Shown one piece after another: positions 1 through 8,142 of a stretch of 64,000 nucleotides of DNA. Source of the DNA: Candidatus Gemmiger stercoravium (GTDB taxonomy: Bacteria > Bacillota > Clostridia > Oscillospirales > Ruminococcaceae); assembly GCA_019119835.1 (NCBI GenBank), contig DWWE01000043.1, positions 17,707 through 81,706 on the forward strand. Direction: 5' to 3'. The stretch's first letter is position 1. Each line of letters begins with the position of its first letter. Under the pieces are notes generated by a model. The model saw only the letters and a program-made list of their open reading frames with translations. It had not been told where the DNA came from and did not search any database. Position numbers and translations under genes: made by a program.

Positions 1-563
1 CCCAGTTCACCGTGCCGATGCTGCAGACCATCCTGGATGAGGAGCTGCTCCCCAGCTGGGAGGAAGGCGACTATGACGCCGGCGCCCGCGCTACGGTGCG
101 GGCCATGGCGGACCAGCTCTGCACCATCTACGGCCTTTCGCTGGATCTGGACGACCCGGCGGCCAGCCTTGCCGGCACGGCGTCCGGCGCCCGCCCGGCC
201 CGCCAGTCGGCCTTCCCCTGGGTGGGCCTTGTGGTGCTGCTGGTCGTGCTGGTCTTTGCGCTGGTCCTCTTCGCCCGGCCCCGGGGCCCCGGCTATCGCG
301 GCCCGCGCTTTATCTTCCTGGGCGGCTGGCGGCCGCGTCCGCCCCGCCCGCCCTATCCGCCCCGCCCGCCCCGGCGGCCTCCGCCGCCTCCGCGGGGCGG
401 CTTCGGCGGCCCGCGTCCCGGCGGTCCCCGCCCGCCCCGGCCCGGCGGCGGTTTCCGGGCAGGCGGCGGTGGCTTCCGCGGTGGGGGCGCCGGCCGGTCC
501 GGCGGTTCCTTCCGGGCTGGCGGCGGTTCCTTCCGCGGCGGCGGCGCCGGTCGGCGGCATTGA
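1..563 (+). CDS. TPM-domain membrane protein with Gly/Arg/Pro-rich tail (5' end outside window)
   Basis: The reading frame is open to the left edge (in frame with position 3), so the GTG at 12 and ATG at 18 are probably internal codons. What is visible is the end of a TPM (YgcG-type) domain, with a pattern like LLPSWEEGDYDAGARATV that matches the last helices of that family, then a hydrophobic membrane segment (VGLVVLLVVLVFALVLF), a block of PPRP/RPPR, and a glycine-arginine tail. The tail contains two imperfect copies of an 18-19 residue unit built on FRAGGGxFRGGGAGR. TPM proteins are membrane-anchored domains of unclear biochemical role; some members are phosphatases or assist photosystem repair in plants. 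The Gly-rich tail after the membrane segment is typical of YgcG relatives. Function beyond family membership is unknown. Confidence 0.75.
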   Translation, partial: QFTVPMLQTILDEELLPSWEEGDYDAGARATVRAMADQLCTIYGLSLDLDDPAASLAGTASGARPARQSAFPWVGLVVLLVVLVFALVLFARPRGPGYRGPRFIFLGGWRPRPPRPPYPPRPPRRPPPPPRGGFGGPRPGGPRPPRPGGGFRAGGGGFRGGGAGRSGGSFRAGGGSFRGGGAGRRH

Positions 564-603
564 CCCCGCCCCCCGGCGCTCCTGTCCGGATGAAAGCCAA
601 TGA

Positions 604-634
604 AAAAAGGCACCCGGTCCGGGTGCCTTTTTTT
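604..634. terminator. Bidirectional rho-independent terminator
   Basis: An 8-bp GC stem (609-616 with 620-627) with a 3-nt loop is flanked by A6 on the left and T7 on the right. It can therefore stop both the rightward TPM gene and leftward prfB transcripts that converge here. Confidence 0.85.
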
Positions 635-692
635 CTGCTGTCATGCGGCTGCCGTGCAAAAACGGCGGCTGCGCGGAAAGCGCGGCGGAGGA

Positions 693-1814
693 TCAGACCT
701 CCTTGAGCTCCCCGCGGGAACTGGCTTTCAGGTAGGCATAGATAAAGCCGTCCAGATCGCCGTCCATCACGGCCTGCACGTTGCCGGTCTCGTAGTTGGT
801 GCGGTGGTCCTTCACCATCGTGTAGGGCATGAACACATAGCTGCGGATCTGGTGGCCCCAGGCGATCTCGTTCTGCACGCCCTTGATGTCGTCGATCTTG
901 TCCTTATGCTGCTGCAGGGCAATCTGGTAGAGCTTGGCCTTCATCATCTCCATGGCGTATTCCCGGTTCTGCAGCTGGCTGCGCTGGGTCTGGCAGCTGG
1001 TCACGATGCCGGTGGGCTTGTGGATCAGCCGCACGGCCGAGGAGGTCTTGTTGATGTGCTGGCCGCCGGCGCCGGAGGAGCGGAACACCTGCATCTCGAT
1101 GTCGTTGGGGTTGATCTCGATGTGGATGTCGTCGTTGAGCTCGGGCATCACTTCCAGGCTGGCGAAGCTGGTCTGGCGGCGGGCGTTGGCGTCAAAGGGG
1201 CTGATGCGCACCAGCCGGTGTACGCCGTTTTCGCTCTTGAGCATCCCGTAGGCGTTGGCGCCCTTTACCATCATCGAGGCGCTCTTGATGCCGGCCTCGT
1301 CGCCGTCCAGCACATCCAGCACCTCCACCGCGTAGCCGTGCTGTTCGGCCCAGCGGGTGTACATGCGGTAAAGCATCTCGGCCCAGTCCTGGGCTTCGGT
1401 GCCGCCGGTGCCGGCGTGGAAGGTCAGGATGGCGTTGTTGTGGTCATATTCGCCGTTGAGCATCGTCATCAGCTGCAGTTCGTCAATGGCCTTGGCCACC
1501 TCCTCCACCGCCTGTTCGCCCTCGGCCGCCAGCTCGGGGTCGTTCTCCTCCTCGATCATCTCCAGCAGGGTCTCGGCCTCCTCATACTGGGTGGCCAGCT
1601 TGCGGTAGCGTTCCAGCTTGTTTTTCAGTTCGCCCATCTCGCCGTACACCTTCTGGCTGCGGGCCTGGTCGTCAAAAAAACCCGGCATGGTCATCTGGTG
1701 TTCCAGCTCGGCCAGCCGCTTTTCGCTGGCCTCAATGGAAAGCGCTTCCCGCAGGTCGTTCACGGCGGTCTCGTAGCCGTGCAGTTTGGATTTCAGTTCG
1801 TCAATGGTGATCAT
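693..1814 (-). CDS. prfB: Peptide chain release factor 2
   Basis: RF2 recognises UGA and UAA stop codons on the ribosome and triggers peptide release. The protein (373 aa) has the RF2-type anticodon-like tripeptide SPF in VRISPFDANARR and the catalytic GGQ motif in SSGAGGQHINKTSS. The start chosen is ATG 1814 (MITIDELK), preceded by an AGGGGA-like binding site; an upstream in-frame ATG at 1874 has no binding site and would leave almost no leader. Most bacterial prfB genes carry an internal UGA and a programmed +1 frameshift near codon 25, but here the frame runs uninterrupted through that region (DLREALSIEASEKR) with no TGA. Its own promoter lies at 1892-1920, divergent from the next gene. 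Identity is certain. Confidence 0.97.
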   Translation of the reverse strand: MITIDELKSKLHGYETAVNDLREALSIEASEKRLAELEHQMTMPGFFDDQARSQKVYGEMGELKNKLERYRKLATQYEEAETLLEMIEEENDPELAAEGEQAVEEVAKAIDELQLMTMLNGEYDHNNAILTFHAGTGGTEAQDWAEMLYRMYTRWAEQHGYAVEVLDVLDGDEAGIKSASMMVKGANAYGMLKSENGVHRLVRISPFDANARRQTSFASLEVMPELNDDIHIEINPNDIEMQVFRSSGAGGQHINKTSSAVRLIHKPTGIVTSCQTQRSQLQNREYAMEMMKAKLYQIALQQHKDKIDDIKGVQNEIAWGHQIRSYVFMPYTMVKDHRTNYETGNVQAVMDGDLDGFIYAYLKASSRGELKEV

Positions 1815-1891
1815 GTGGATTCCCCTATACTTAAATGTGTTTCCGGGAACAGGGCCCCGGTTCCGCCTTTTCAAGACACTGATACAGATTC

Positions 1892-1920
1892 AGTATACCG
1901 CAAAACCGCCCGGGTGTAAA
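1892..1920 (-). promoter_or_regulatory. prfB promoter
   Basis: On the minus strand TTTACA (1915-1920) and TATACT (1892-1897) are separated by 17 bp, a near-consensus housekeeping promoter reading into prfB. Confidence 0.8.
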
Positions 1921-1928
1921 GAGCCGCC

Positions 1929-1957
1929 TTGCTGGCCCCGCACCCCTGTGCTATAAT
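1929..1957 (+). promoter_or_regulatory. Promoter of the glycerophosphodiesterase gene
   Basis: TTGCTG (1929-1934), 17 bp, then perfect TATAAT (1952-1957). The predicted transcript starts about 25 nt before the GTG start codon. It is divergent from the prfB promoter 9 bp away. Confidence 0.8.
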
Positions 1958-1989
1958 GGAGCCACTTGTGGAAAAAGGAGAGGAATCCT

Positions 1990-3843
1990 GTGAAAACCCT
2001 GCCCCGTACTTTGTGGGAAGTGCTCAAGTTCGAAGCGGTCTGCAAGCTGCTGGCCATCTGCCTGGTCTACCCGGTGCTCAACGGCGTCTTTCAGATCTAC
2101 GCTGCCTCCGAAGGGTTGAACTTCAACGCCGGCGTCGTCTCGGCGTTTCTGAGCCCGGCCGGGCTGGCGGTGCTGCTGGCGGTGGGCGCCGGGGCCACCG
2201 CCTTCGCCTTCTGGGAACTGTCCACCGTCATCCGCATTGCGGCTCTCACCCGCCAGGGCGACCGCTTCACCTGGCGGCAGCTGTGGTGGGGCTCGCTGTG
2301 GGGGCTGGGGGCGCTGCGGGGCTGGTCGCTGCCGGCCTCGGCGGTGTTCTATCTGGCGCTGGTGCCCCTTACCGCCGTCGGCTATGTCCACACCCTGCTG
2401 CCCACCCTGGCGCTGCCGGAGTTCATCTACGGCGAGCTGCGCCGCTACGGCGCCCTGGGCATGGCGGCCATGATCGCCATACCCGCCCTGTACTACCTGC
2501 TCACCGCCCTGTGCCTGTATGCGCCGCTGTACATGTCGCTGCGCCGGCAGCGGTTCTTCGCCGCGGCCGGGCAGAGCCTGCAGGTCTGGAAGCGGAGCTT
2601 CTGGCGCGGCGGCCGCCCGGCCTGGCAGGGCTGGGCGGTGGTGGGCGCCTGCTGGGTCTGGGTGTCCGCCGCCACCCGCATCGCCCAGCACTGGCGGCGC
2701 AACCGGCTGGATCTGGTGGACTTTGACAGCGCTTTCTTCCGCAACCTGCTCTACTCCGAAGCCTTCCGCATCGACTTCGCCTACTGGGTGGTCCGCTCGG
2801 CGCTGGATGCGGCGGCCATGGCGCTGTTCATCCGGCTGCTGCTGGCGGTGGCCGACCCCGAAGGCGCGCTGCGGGCGCAAGCCGACCCCGCCTGGCAGGG
2901 GGACGCCGCCGTCATCGCCGGGGTGGTGCGCCGCCGGCTGGGCCGGATGCGGGCGCGGTTCCTGGCCCGGTGGCAGCGCCGGGGCACCCGCATCGGCACC
3001 GGGGCGCTCTGCCTGGTGCTGCTGGTCTGGATGATGGCCGGCAGCGCCCCGCCGATGCTGGCCCACCCGCCGGTGGTCATCGGCCACCGGGGCTGCCTGT
3101 ATGAAGTGGAAAACACCCTGCCCGCCATCGAGACCGCCGCCGGCTACGGCGCCGACTACGCTGAGATCGACGTGCAGCTTTCGGCCGACGGTGTGCCGGT
3201 GGTGCTGCATGACGGCAACCTCTGGCGGCTGGCCGGGCAGAACCTCAATGTGTCCGAACTGACCGCCGACCAGCTGACCGCCCTGGAACTGCCGGCCACC
3301 GGCGCGGCCACCCGGGCCGGGCGCATCCCCACCCTGGAGGAACTGCTGGCCCGGGTGGCCAACGACCCGGCGCACATCGGGCTGCTGGTGGAGGTCAAAC
3401 CCACCGCCGACAACGCCGCCGTCCTCACCGGGGCCATCCTGGAACTGGTGGAGCGGTACGGCGTGGGCGACCGGCTGATGTTCATGTCCCAGGACCTGAC
3501 CAGCGTCAACACGCTGCAGGCCGCCCACCCGGAATGGTGGGTGGGATACTGCGCCTACGGCTCCACCGGCGACCTGGATGAAGGGATCTGGAAGTACGAT
3601 GTGGACTTCCTGGCGGTGGAGGAGTCGATGGTGTCCAACCGTCTGGCCCGGACCGCCCGCAGCCAGGGGCTGCCGCTGTATGTCTGGAGCGTCTATGATT
3701 CGGACAAGATGCTGCAGTACCTGCAGATGGGGGTCGTGGGGCTCATCACCGACTTCCCCGACATTGCCCGGGACGTGGTGGACGGCTATCGCGCCGGCGA
3801 CACCGCCCCCTACCGCGCACAGACGCCGGGCGGGGCGGCCTGA
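1990..3843 (+). CDS. Membrane-bound glycerophosphodiester phosphodiesterase
   Basis: Likely hydrolyses glycerophosphodiesters (deacylated phospholipids or teichoic-acid-type polymers) to glycerol phosphate and an alcohol. The first ~350 residues contain several hydrophobic segments, matching the membrane domain found before the catalytic part in this subfamily; the GDPD domain then starts at PVVIGHRG. Catalytic residues visible are His366-Arg367, Glu392 and Asp394 (EIDVQLSADG) and His407 (VVLHDGN). The length (617 aa) fits the membrane-anchored class rather than the ~250-aa soluble GlpQ/UgpQ. GTG 1990 is chosen because an AAAAAGGAG site sits 9 nt upstream; the TTG at 1966 lies upstream of that site. 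It has its own promoter and is a single-gene unit. The exact substrate cannot be read from sequence. Confidence 0.9.
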   Translation: MKTLPRTLWEVLKFEAVCKLLAICLVYPVLNGVFQIYAASEGLNFNAGVVSAFLSPAGLAVLLAVGAGATAFAFWELSTVIRIAALTRQGDRFTWRQLWWGSLWGLGALRGWSLPASAVFYLALVPLTAVGYVHTLLPTLALPEFIYGELRRYGALGMAAMIAIPALYYLLTALCLYAPLYMSLRRQRFFAAAGQSLQVWKRSFWRGGRPAWQGWAVVGACWVWVSAATRIAQHWRRNRLDLVDFDSAFFRNLLYSEAFRIDFAYWVVRSALDAAAMALFIRLLLAVADPEGALRAQADPAWQGDAAVIAGVVRRRLGRMRARFLARWQRRGTRIGTGALCLVLLVWMMAGSAPPMLAHPPVVIGHRGCLYEVENTLPAIETAAGYGADYAEIDVQLSADGVPVVLHDGNLWRLAGQNLNVSELTADQLTALELPATGAATRAGRIPTLEELLARVANDPAHIGLLVEVKPTADNAAVLTGAILELVERYGVGDRLMFMSQDLTSVNTLQAAHPEWWVGYCAYGSTGDLDEGIWKYDVDFLAVEESMVSNRLARTARSQGLPLYVWSVYDSDKMLQYLQMGVVGLITDFPDIARDVVDGYRAGDTAPYRAQTPGGAA

Positions 3844-3878
3844 GGGTGAAAAGTTCCGCTTTGTTCATGGAAATTTCT

Positions 3879-3907
3879 TTGCTTTCATCCGCCGCATGGT
3901 GTATAAT
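3879..3907 (+). promoter_or_regulatory. Promoter of the zinc-ribbon membrane protein gene
   Basis: TTGCTT (3879-3884), 17 bp, TATAAT (3902-3907), followed by an AACACAATTC-rich leader and a CGGAGG ribosome binding site at 3958-3963. Confidence 0.8.
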
Positions 3908-3975
3908 AAACACAATTCGGGAGGCTTTCTCAGCAGGGAAAAGCCCCACAGGATCCACGGAGGATACACACACGA

Positions 3976-4968
3976 ATGAGTAACTATGCCGGCAACAGAT
4001 GCCCTGTCTGCCAAAAGATCTTTACGGATAAAGACGACATTGTGGTCTGCCCCGACTGCGGCACCCCCTACCACCGGGCCTGCTGGCCCCGGGAGGGCTG
4101 CGTCCACGCGGCGGAGCACGGCCAGTTTGAGTGGCGGCCGGACGACGCCCCCGAAGCGGAGGAGCCTGTCTGCCCCAACTGCGGGGCCCACAACCCGCCG
4201 GGGGCCCATTTCTGCAACCACTGCGGGGTGCCCCTGCCCGACCACCCCGAAAACGCCGACCGCCCCCAGCCCCAGCAGCCGCCGCGCCCGGCCTACGACA
4301 ACCCGGCCTACAGCGCCGGCCCGGCGGGCGGCGCGGGCCGCGAACCCCGCATTGAAAGCTACGCCGCCGGGCCGGACGGGGTCTACCGCAAGGCCCTGGG
4401 GCCGGAGGATGCGGTGGAGGGCATCAAGGTCAAGGACTGGGCCACCTACCTGGGCCCATCGGGGCTTTACTACCTGATCCAGTTTTACCGGATGCAGGAG
4501 ACCAAGCACAAGGTCTCCATCTCCATCTCGGCGCTGCTGCTGGGGCCCATCTACCTGTTCTACCGCAAAATGTGGAAGGAAGGGGTCATCTTCGCGCTGC
4601 TGGACTTCCTCAGCGCGGTGCCGGTCTTCCTGGCCATGCTGGTGGTGTCCGACGCGCCGCTGGTCAGCGCCATGCCCACCGAATGGCTGCCGACGGCGAT
4701 GAATGTGGGGATGTTCCTGAACTATGGGGCCATGCTGGTGCGCACGCTGTTTGCCCTGTACTGGTACCGCAACACCGGCATCCGCCGCATCCAGGCGGTT
4801 CTTGGCCGGGAAGGCGGGGAGCAGCAGCGGCAGGACCAGCTGGCGCTGTGCGGCGGCACCAGCATCCCGGCGGTGCTGGGGTACCTGGCGGTCTGCGTGG
4901 CCTTCAGCATCCTGCTGATGTTCCTGGGGGTCAACCCCACGGCGGTTTCGTCCCTGTTCACCATGTAA
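3976..4968 (+). CDS. RING-like/zinc-ribbon protein with DUF2628-type membrane domain
   Basis: The 330-aa protein starts with two metal-binding modules: a RING-like finger (Cys9, Cys12, Cys25, Cys28, His33, Cys36) and a zinc ribbon (Cys66, Cys69, Cys80, Cys83). A proline/glutamine-rich linker (about residues 90-125) leads to a membrane half containing the ALLLGPIYLFYRKMWKEG pattern typical of DUF2628 proteins, with about four hydrophobic segments up to the end. Such proteins are common in Firmicutes and have no established function; the zinc modules probably face the cytoplasm and bind protein or nucleic acid (inference). It sits alone behind its own promoter, with 61 bp to the next gene and no obvious terminator between them. 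Confidence 0.7.
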   Translation: MSNYAGNRCPVCQKIFTDKDDIVVCPDCGTPYHRACWPREGCVHAAEHGQFEWRPDDAPEAEEPVCPNCGAHNPPGAHFCNHCGVPLPDHPENADRPQPQQPPRPAYDNPAYSAGPAGGAGREPRIESYAAGPDGVYRKALGPEDAVEGIKVKDWATYLGPSGLYYLIQFYRMQETKHKVSISISALLLGPIYLFYRKMWKEGVIFALLDFLSAVPVFLAMLVVSDAPLVSAMPTEWLPTAMNVGMFLNYGAMLVRTLFALYWYRNTGIRRIQAVLGREGGEQQRQDQLALCGGTSIPAVLGYLAVCVAFSILLMFLGVNPTAVSSLFTM

Positions 4969-5029
4969 AGGCGGCCCGGCCCCGGCGGGCTGTGCCGTAT
5001 CACCAAGTATTTTTTTGGGAGGAGTCACT

Positions 5030-5959
5030 ATGAAGACAACACTGGTCATTATGGCAGCCGGCATCGGGTCCCGGTTTGGCGGCGGCATCAAGCAGCTGGC
5101 GGCCGTGGGCCCGAACGGCGAGATCATCATGGATTATTCCATCCACGACGCCATCGAGGCGGGCTTTGACAAGATCGTGTTCATCATCCGCCACGACATC
5201 GAACAGGCGTTCCGGCAGGCCATCGGCGACCGCATCGAGCGCATCTGCGCCGGGCTGGGCGTCGAGCTGGGCTACGCCTTCCAGGAACTGGACGCCCTGC
5301 CCGCAGGGGTCGCCCTGCCCGAAGGCCGCACCAAGCCCTGGGGTACCGGGCAGGCGGTGCTGGCCTGCAAGGACCAGCTGGACGGCCCCTTCGCCGTCAT
5401 CAACGCCGACGACTACTACGGCAAGGAAGCCTTTGTGCAGCTGTACAACTTCCTGCAGAACTACGACCCGGCCAGGCCCGGCGAACTGTGCATGGCGGGC
5501 TTTGTGCTCAAGAACACCCTCAGCGACAACGGCGCGGTCACCCGCGGCATCTGCCGGATGGATGAAAACGCCTGCCTGACCGGCGTGGACGAGACCTCCG
5601 GCATCGAGAAGACCGCCGACGGCGGCGCCGCGGTGGCCGGTGCGCCCATCGACGCCGAGAGCCTGGTCTCGATGAACATGTGGGGGCTGACCCCCGGCTT
5701 TGTCGGGATGCTGGAGCAGGGCTTTGTGGAGTTCTTCGGCACCATCGCCGGCAACGAAATGAAGGCCGAGTACCTGCTGCCCATCTTCATCGACGAGCTG
5801 CTCAAGGCCGGCAAGGTCACGGTCAAGGTGCTGCCCACCCATGACCGCTGGTTCGGCGTGACCTATCAGGAGGACAAGCCCGTGGTCATCGAATCCTTCG
5901 CCCGGCTCATCGAGGCGGGGGTCTACCGCAAGGACCTGTTCAGCGACCTCAAACAGTGA
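5030..5959 (+). CDS. Sugar-phosphate nucleotidyltransferase (NTP_transferase family)
   Basis: Predicted to transfer a nucleoside monophosphate onto a sugar 1-phosphate, making an NDP-sugar. The N-terminus has the family's nucleotide-binding signature LVIMAAGIGSRFGG followed by IKQLAAVGPNGE; the NADDYYG stretch gives the metal-binding aspartates. At 309 aa it is the size of GalU-like enzymes but lacks their exact GTRxLPATK signature, so it belongs to a Firmicutes subgroup often placed beside sugar kinases or GalT. ATG 5030 follows a GGGAGGAG site. It lies directly upstream of galT, so a role in supplying or recycling UDP-hexose for the Leloir pathway is likely but inferred from position. The hairpin at 5968-6020 separates the two genes at the RNA level. 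Confidence 0.8.
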   Translation: MKTTLVIMAAGIGSRFGGGIKQLAAVGPNGEIIMDYSIHDAIEAGFDKIVFIIRHDIEQAFRQAIGDRIERICAGLGVELGYAFQELDALPAGVALPEGRTKPWGTGQAVLACKDQLDGPFAVINADDYYGKEAFVQLYNFLQNYDPARPGELCMAGFVLKNTLSDNGAVTRGICRMDENACLTGVDETSGIEKTADGGAAVAGAPIDAESLVSMNMWGLTPGFVGMLEQGFVEFFGTIAGNEMKAEYLLPIFIDELLKAGKVTVKVLPTHDRWFGVTYQEDKPVVIESFARLIEAGVYRKDLFSDLKQ

Positions 5960-5967
5960 ACCACCCA

Positions 5968-6020
5968 CCCCGCTGTGTACGGGGCGGCTTCGGCCGCCCG
6001 CTGCGCCGCGGGGCTTTTTT
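5968..6020 (+). terminator. Rho-independent terminator after the nucleotidyltransferase
   Basis: A 7-bp GC stem with a UUCG tetraloop (5982-5988/5993-5999) is enclosed by CCCCGC/GCGGGG and followed by T6 (6015-6020). Confidence 0.7.
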
Positions 6021-6052
6021 GTACCGGGAAGGAAGGCACGAAAATTGCAAAA

Positions 6053-6068
6053 CCTTGGCATCCCAAGG
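6053..6068. promoter_or_regulatory. Perfect dyad upstream of galT (candidate operator)
   Basis: CCTTGG-CATC-CCAAGG is a perfect 6-bp-arm palindrome in the 100-nt gap before galT. I could not place a convincing promoter next to it, so its role as an operator is only a possibility. Confidence 0.3.
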
Positions 6069-6120
6069 CATGGAAAGTGAGGACAAAATGCGGTATCGTA
6101 GCATCAGGAGGGAATGCTGT

Positions 6121-7725
6121 ATGAGCAAAGAAAAGAACAGACTGCCGGATGAGATGCTGCGCCCTGCGGCGGAGCTGACCCCTGAACAGCGGGACACGGC
6201 CCTGGCCTTCCATGTGGAGCGGCTGCTGCGTTTCGGCCGCCGCCACAAGCTGGTGAAGGAACTGGACCAGATCGTGGCCCGCAACGAGCTGCTGGACCTG
6301 CTGGGCCTGGCCGCGCCCTATGAGGGCAAGATCCCCAAAGAGGAATTCGACACCCCCACCGAGATCCTGGAACCGATGCTGGACCTGGCGGCGGCCAAGG
6401 GCCTGTTTGACGACCAGGTGCCCCAGTACCGCATCAACTTCGAGACCCGGCTGATGGGCACCATGATGCCCCGGGAAAGCGAGGTCTGCCGCAAGTTCCG
6501 CCGCGAAAAGGCCAAGCATGGCCCCGAGGCCGCCACCGACTGGTTCTACGACCTGTGCGTGGTGTCCAACTACATCCGCACCGCCCAGATCGCCCGCAAC
6601 ATCCAGTGGACCGCCCCCACCCCCTACGGGGAGATGGAAATTACCATCAACCTCACCAAGCCGGAAAAGGACCCCAAGGTCATTGCGATGGAGCGGCTGC
6701 AGCCGGCGGCCAGCTACCCCAAATGTATGCTCTGCAAGGAGAACATCGGCTATGCCGGGCGCATCAACTTCCCGGCCCGCCAGACCCACCGCATCGTGCC
6801 GCTGAACCTGGCCGGCGAGCCCTTCTACCTGCAGTACAGCCCCTATGCCTATTTCCATGAGCACTGCATCATCCTGCATGACGAGCACAAGCCTATGACG
6901 ATGGACCGGGACACCCTGGCCCAGATCTTCGACTTCGTCAGCCAGTTCCCCCACTATACCTGCGGGTCCAACGCCGACCTGCCCATTGTGGGGGGCAGCA
7001 TCCTCAGCCACGCCCATTTCCAGGGCGGGCGCTACACCTTCCCGATGCAGAAAGCCTCCATCGCCCAGCCGCTGCGGGATCCCCGCTACCCCGGGGTGCG
7101 GGCGGGCATCCTGCACTGGCCGGTCTCCGCCATCCGGCTCATCGGCCGCAGCTCCCAGCAGGTGCAGATCGTGGCCAACAACATCCTGTCGGCCTGGCGC
7201 GGCTACAGCGACGAGAAGGTGGGCATCCTCGCCCACACCGGCGACACCCCCCACAACACCGTCACCCCGATTCTGCACTATGACGAGCAGGACGGCTACA
7301 TCCTGGACCTGGCGCTGCGCAACAACCGCACCACCGAGGAATACCCCGACGGCATCTTCCACCCCCACAAGGAATACCACAACATCAAAAAGGAGAACAT
7401 CGGCCTCATCGAAGTCATGGGCCTGGCCATTCTGCCCGCCCGCCTGAAGGAGCAGAGCGCCCAAATCGCCGACATCCTGTGCGGCGCCCCCAACACCAGC
7501 CGGGAGCCCGGCAGCCCGCTGGCCGTCCATGCCGACTGGATCGACGAACTGCTGGCCCGCTACGGCAGCGACATGACCCCGGTGGCCGCCCACGCCGCGG
7601 TGCGCAGCGGCATCGGCACGGTGTTCTGCCATGTGCTGGAAAACGCCGGCGTCTTCAAGCAGGACGACGAGGGCCGGGCGGCCTTCCTGCGGTTTGCCGA
7701 AAAGGTCGGCTTCCAAAAGGCTTGA
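6121..7725 (+). CDS. galT: UDP-glucose--hexose-1-phosphate uridylyltransferase, class II
   Basis: Exchanges galactose 1-phosphate for glucose 1-phosphate on UDP in the Leloir pathway. At 534 aa it is the long Firmicutes form (class II), not the ~350-aa E. coli form. The active-site block SILSHAHFQGG places the nucleophilic histidine at about His299 (H-A-H, residues 297-299), and the N-terminal half contains the TPYGEMEITINLTKPEKDPK block conserved in this class. ATG 6121 follows CAGGAGGG. Upstream is a nucleotidyltransferase and downstream the ribosomal rpsF operon, whose promoter -35 overlaps the galT stop codon. The partner galactokinase is 19 kb away (26271), and no galE is seen in the window. 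Confidence 0.95.
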   Translation: MSKEKNRLPDEMLRPAAELTPEQRDTALAFHVERLLRFGRRHKLVKELDQIVARNELLDLLGLAAPYEGKIPKEEFDTPTEILEPMLDLAAAKGLFDDQVPQYRINFETRLMGTMMPRESEVCRKFRREKAKHGPEAATDWFYDLCVVSNYIRTAQIARNIQWTAPTPYGEMEITINLTKPEKDPKVIAMERLQPAASYPKCMLCKENIGYAGRINFPARQTHRIVPLNLAGEPFYLQYSPYAYFHEHCIILHDEHKPMTMDRDTLAQIFDFVSQFPHYTCGSNADLPIVGGSILSHAHFQGGRYTFPMQKASIAQPLRDPRYPGVRAGILHWPVSAIRLIGRSSQQVQIVANNILSAWRGYSDEKVGILAHTGDTPHNTVTPILHYDEQDGYILDLALRNNRTTEEYPDGIFHPHKEYHNIKKENIGLIEVMGLAILPARLKEQSAQIADILCGAPNTSREPGSPLAVHADWIDELLARYGSDMTPVAAHAAVRSGIGTVFCHVLENAGVFKQDDEGRAAFLRFAEKVGFQKA

Positions 7726-7750
7726 CATTTCCCGCTGTGTCTGGTAAAAT
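7722..7750 (+). promoter_or_regulatory. rpsF-ssb-rpsR operon promoter
   Basis: Consensus TTGACA (7722-7727), 17 bp, TAAAAT (7745-7750). The -35 box overlaps the last codon and stop of galT. Confidence 0.85.
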
Positions 7751-7756
7751 AAATTG

Positions 7757-7827
7757 CTGTGTCAGATTGACACATATCCTTGCCCCCGGGCAGGGGGCCT
7801 TATGTCCAAAAGGAGGTGTACAGAATT
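7757..7827 (+). promoter_or_regulatory. rpsF leader with two hairpins (candidate S6:S18 control site)
   Basis: The 5' leader forms one perfect 6-bp hairpin (GTGTCA-GAT-TGACAC, 7759-7773) and a second 6-bp GC hairpin (GCCCCC 7782-7787 with GGGGGC 7793-7798) whose loop side begins CCGGG, just before the AAAGGAGGTG binding site. rpsF leaders of many bacteria bind the S6:S18 dimer through a stem displaying CCG, which represses the operon. This leader has the right place and general shape, but I could not align it to the known consensus. Confidence 0.4.
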
Positions 7828-8112
7828 ATGGCTAAGTACGAAACCATGCTGGTTACCAGTTCCGCCCTGGATGAGGAAGCGAGCGCCGCTCTCATCGGCA
7901 AGTTCAAGTCCCTGATCGAGGCGAATGGTACGATCGATTCTGTCGATGATTGGGGCAAGCGCCACCTGGCGTATCCCATCAACGACGAGACCGAAGGTGT
8001 GTACACGGTGATCAAATTCACCGCCGACCCGTCTTTCCCGGCGGAGCTGGACCGTGTGTACAAGATCACCGAAGGCGTGCTCCGCACCATCATTGTGGCG
8101 GAGGAAGCCTGA
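7828..8112 (+). CDS. rpsF: 30S ribosomal protein S6
   Basis: S6 binds S18 and the central domain of 16S rRNA in the 30S platform. The 94-aa protein has the family pattern KYETMLVTS at the start and the DWGKRHLAYPINDETEGVY block. ATG 7828 follows a strong AAAGGAGGTG site. It heads the conserved rpsF-ssb-rpsR operon, with gaps of 30 bp to each next gene. Confidence 0.97.
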   Translation: MAKYETMLVTSSALDEEASAALIGKFKSLIEANGTIDSVDDWGKRHLAYPINDETEGVYTVIKFTADPSFPAELDRVYKITEGVLRTIIVAEEA

Positions 8113-8142
8113 GCGGCCTTAGGTACGAAGGAGTAAAGACCA

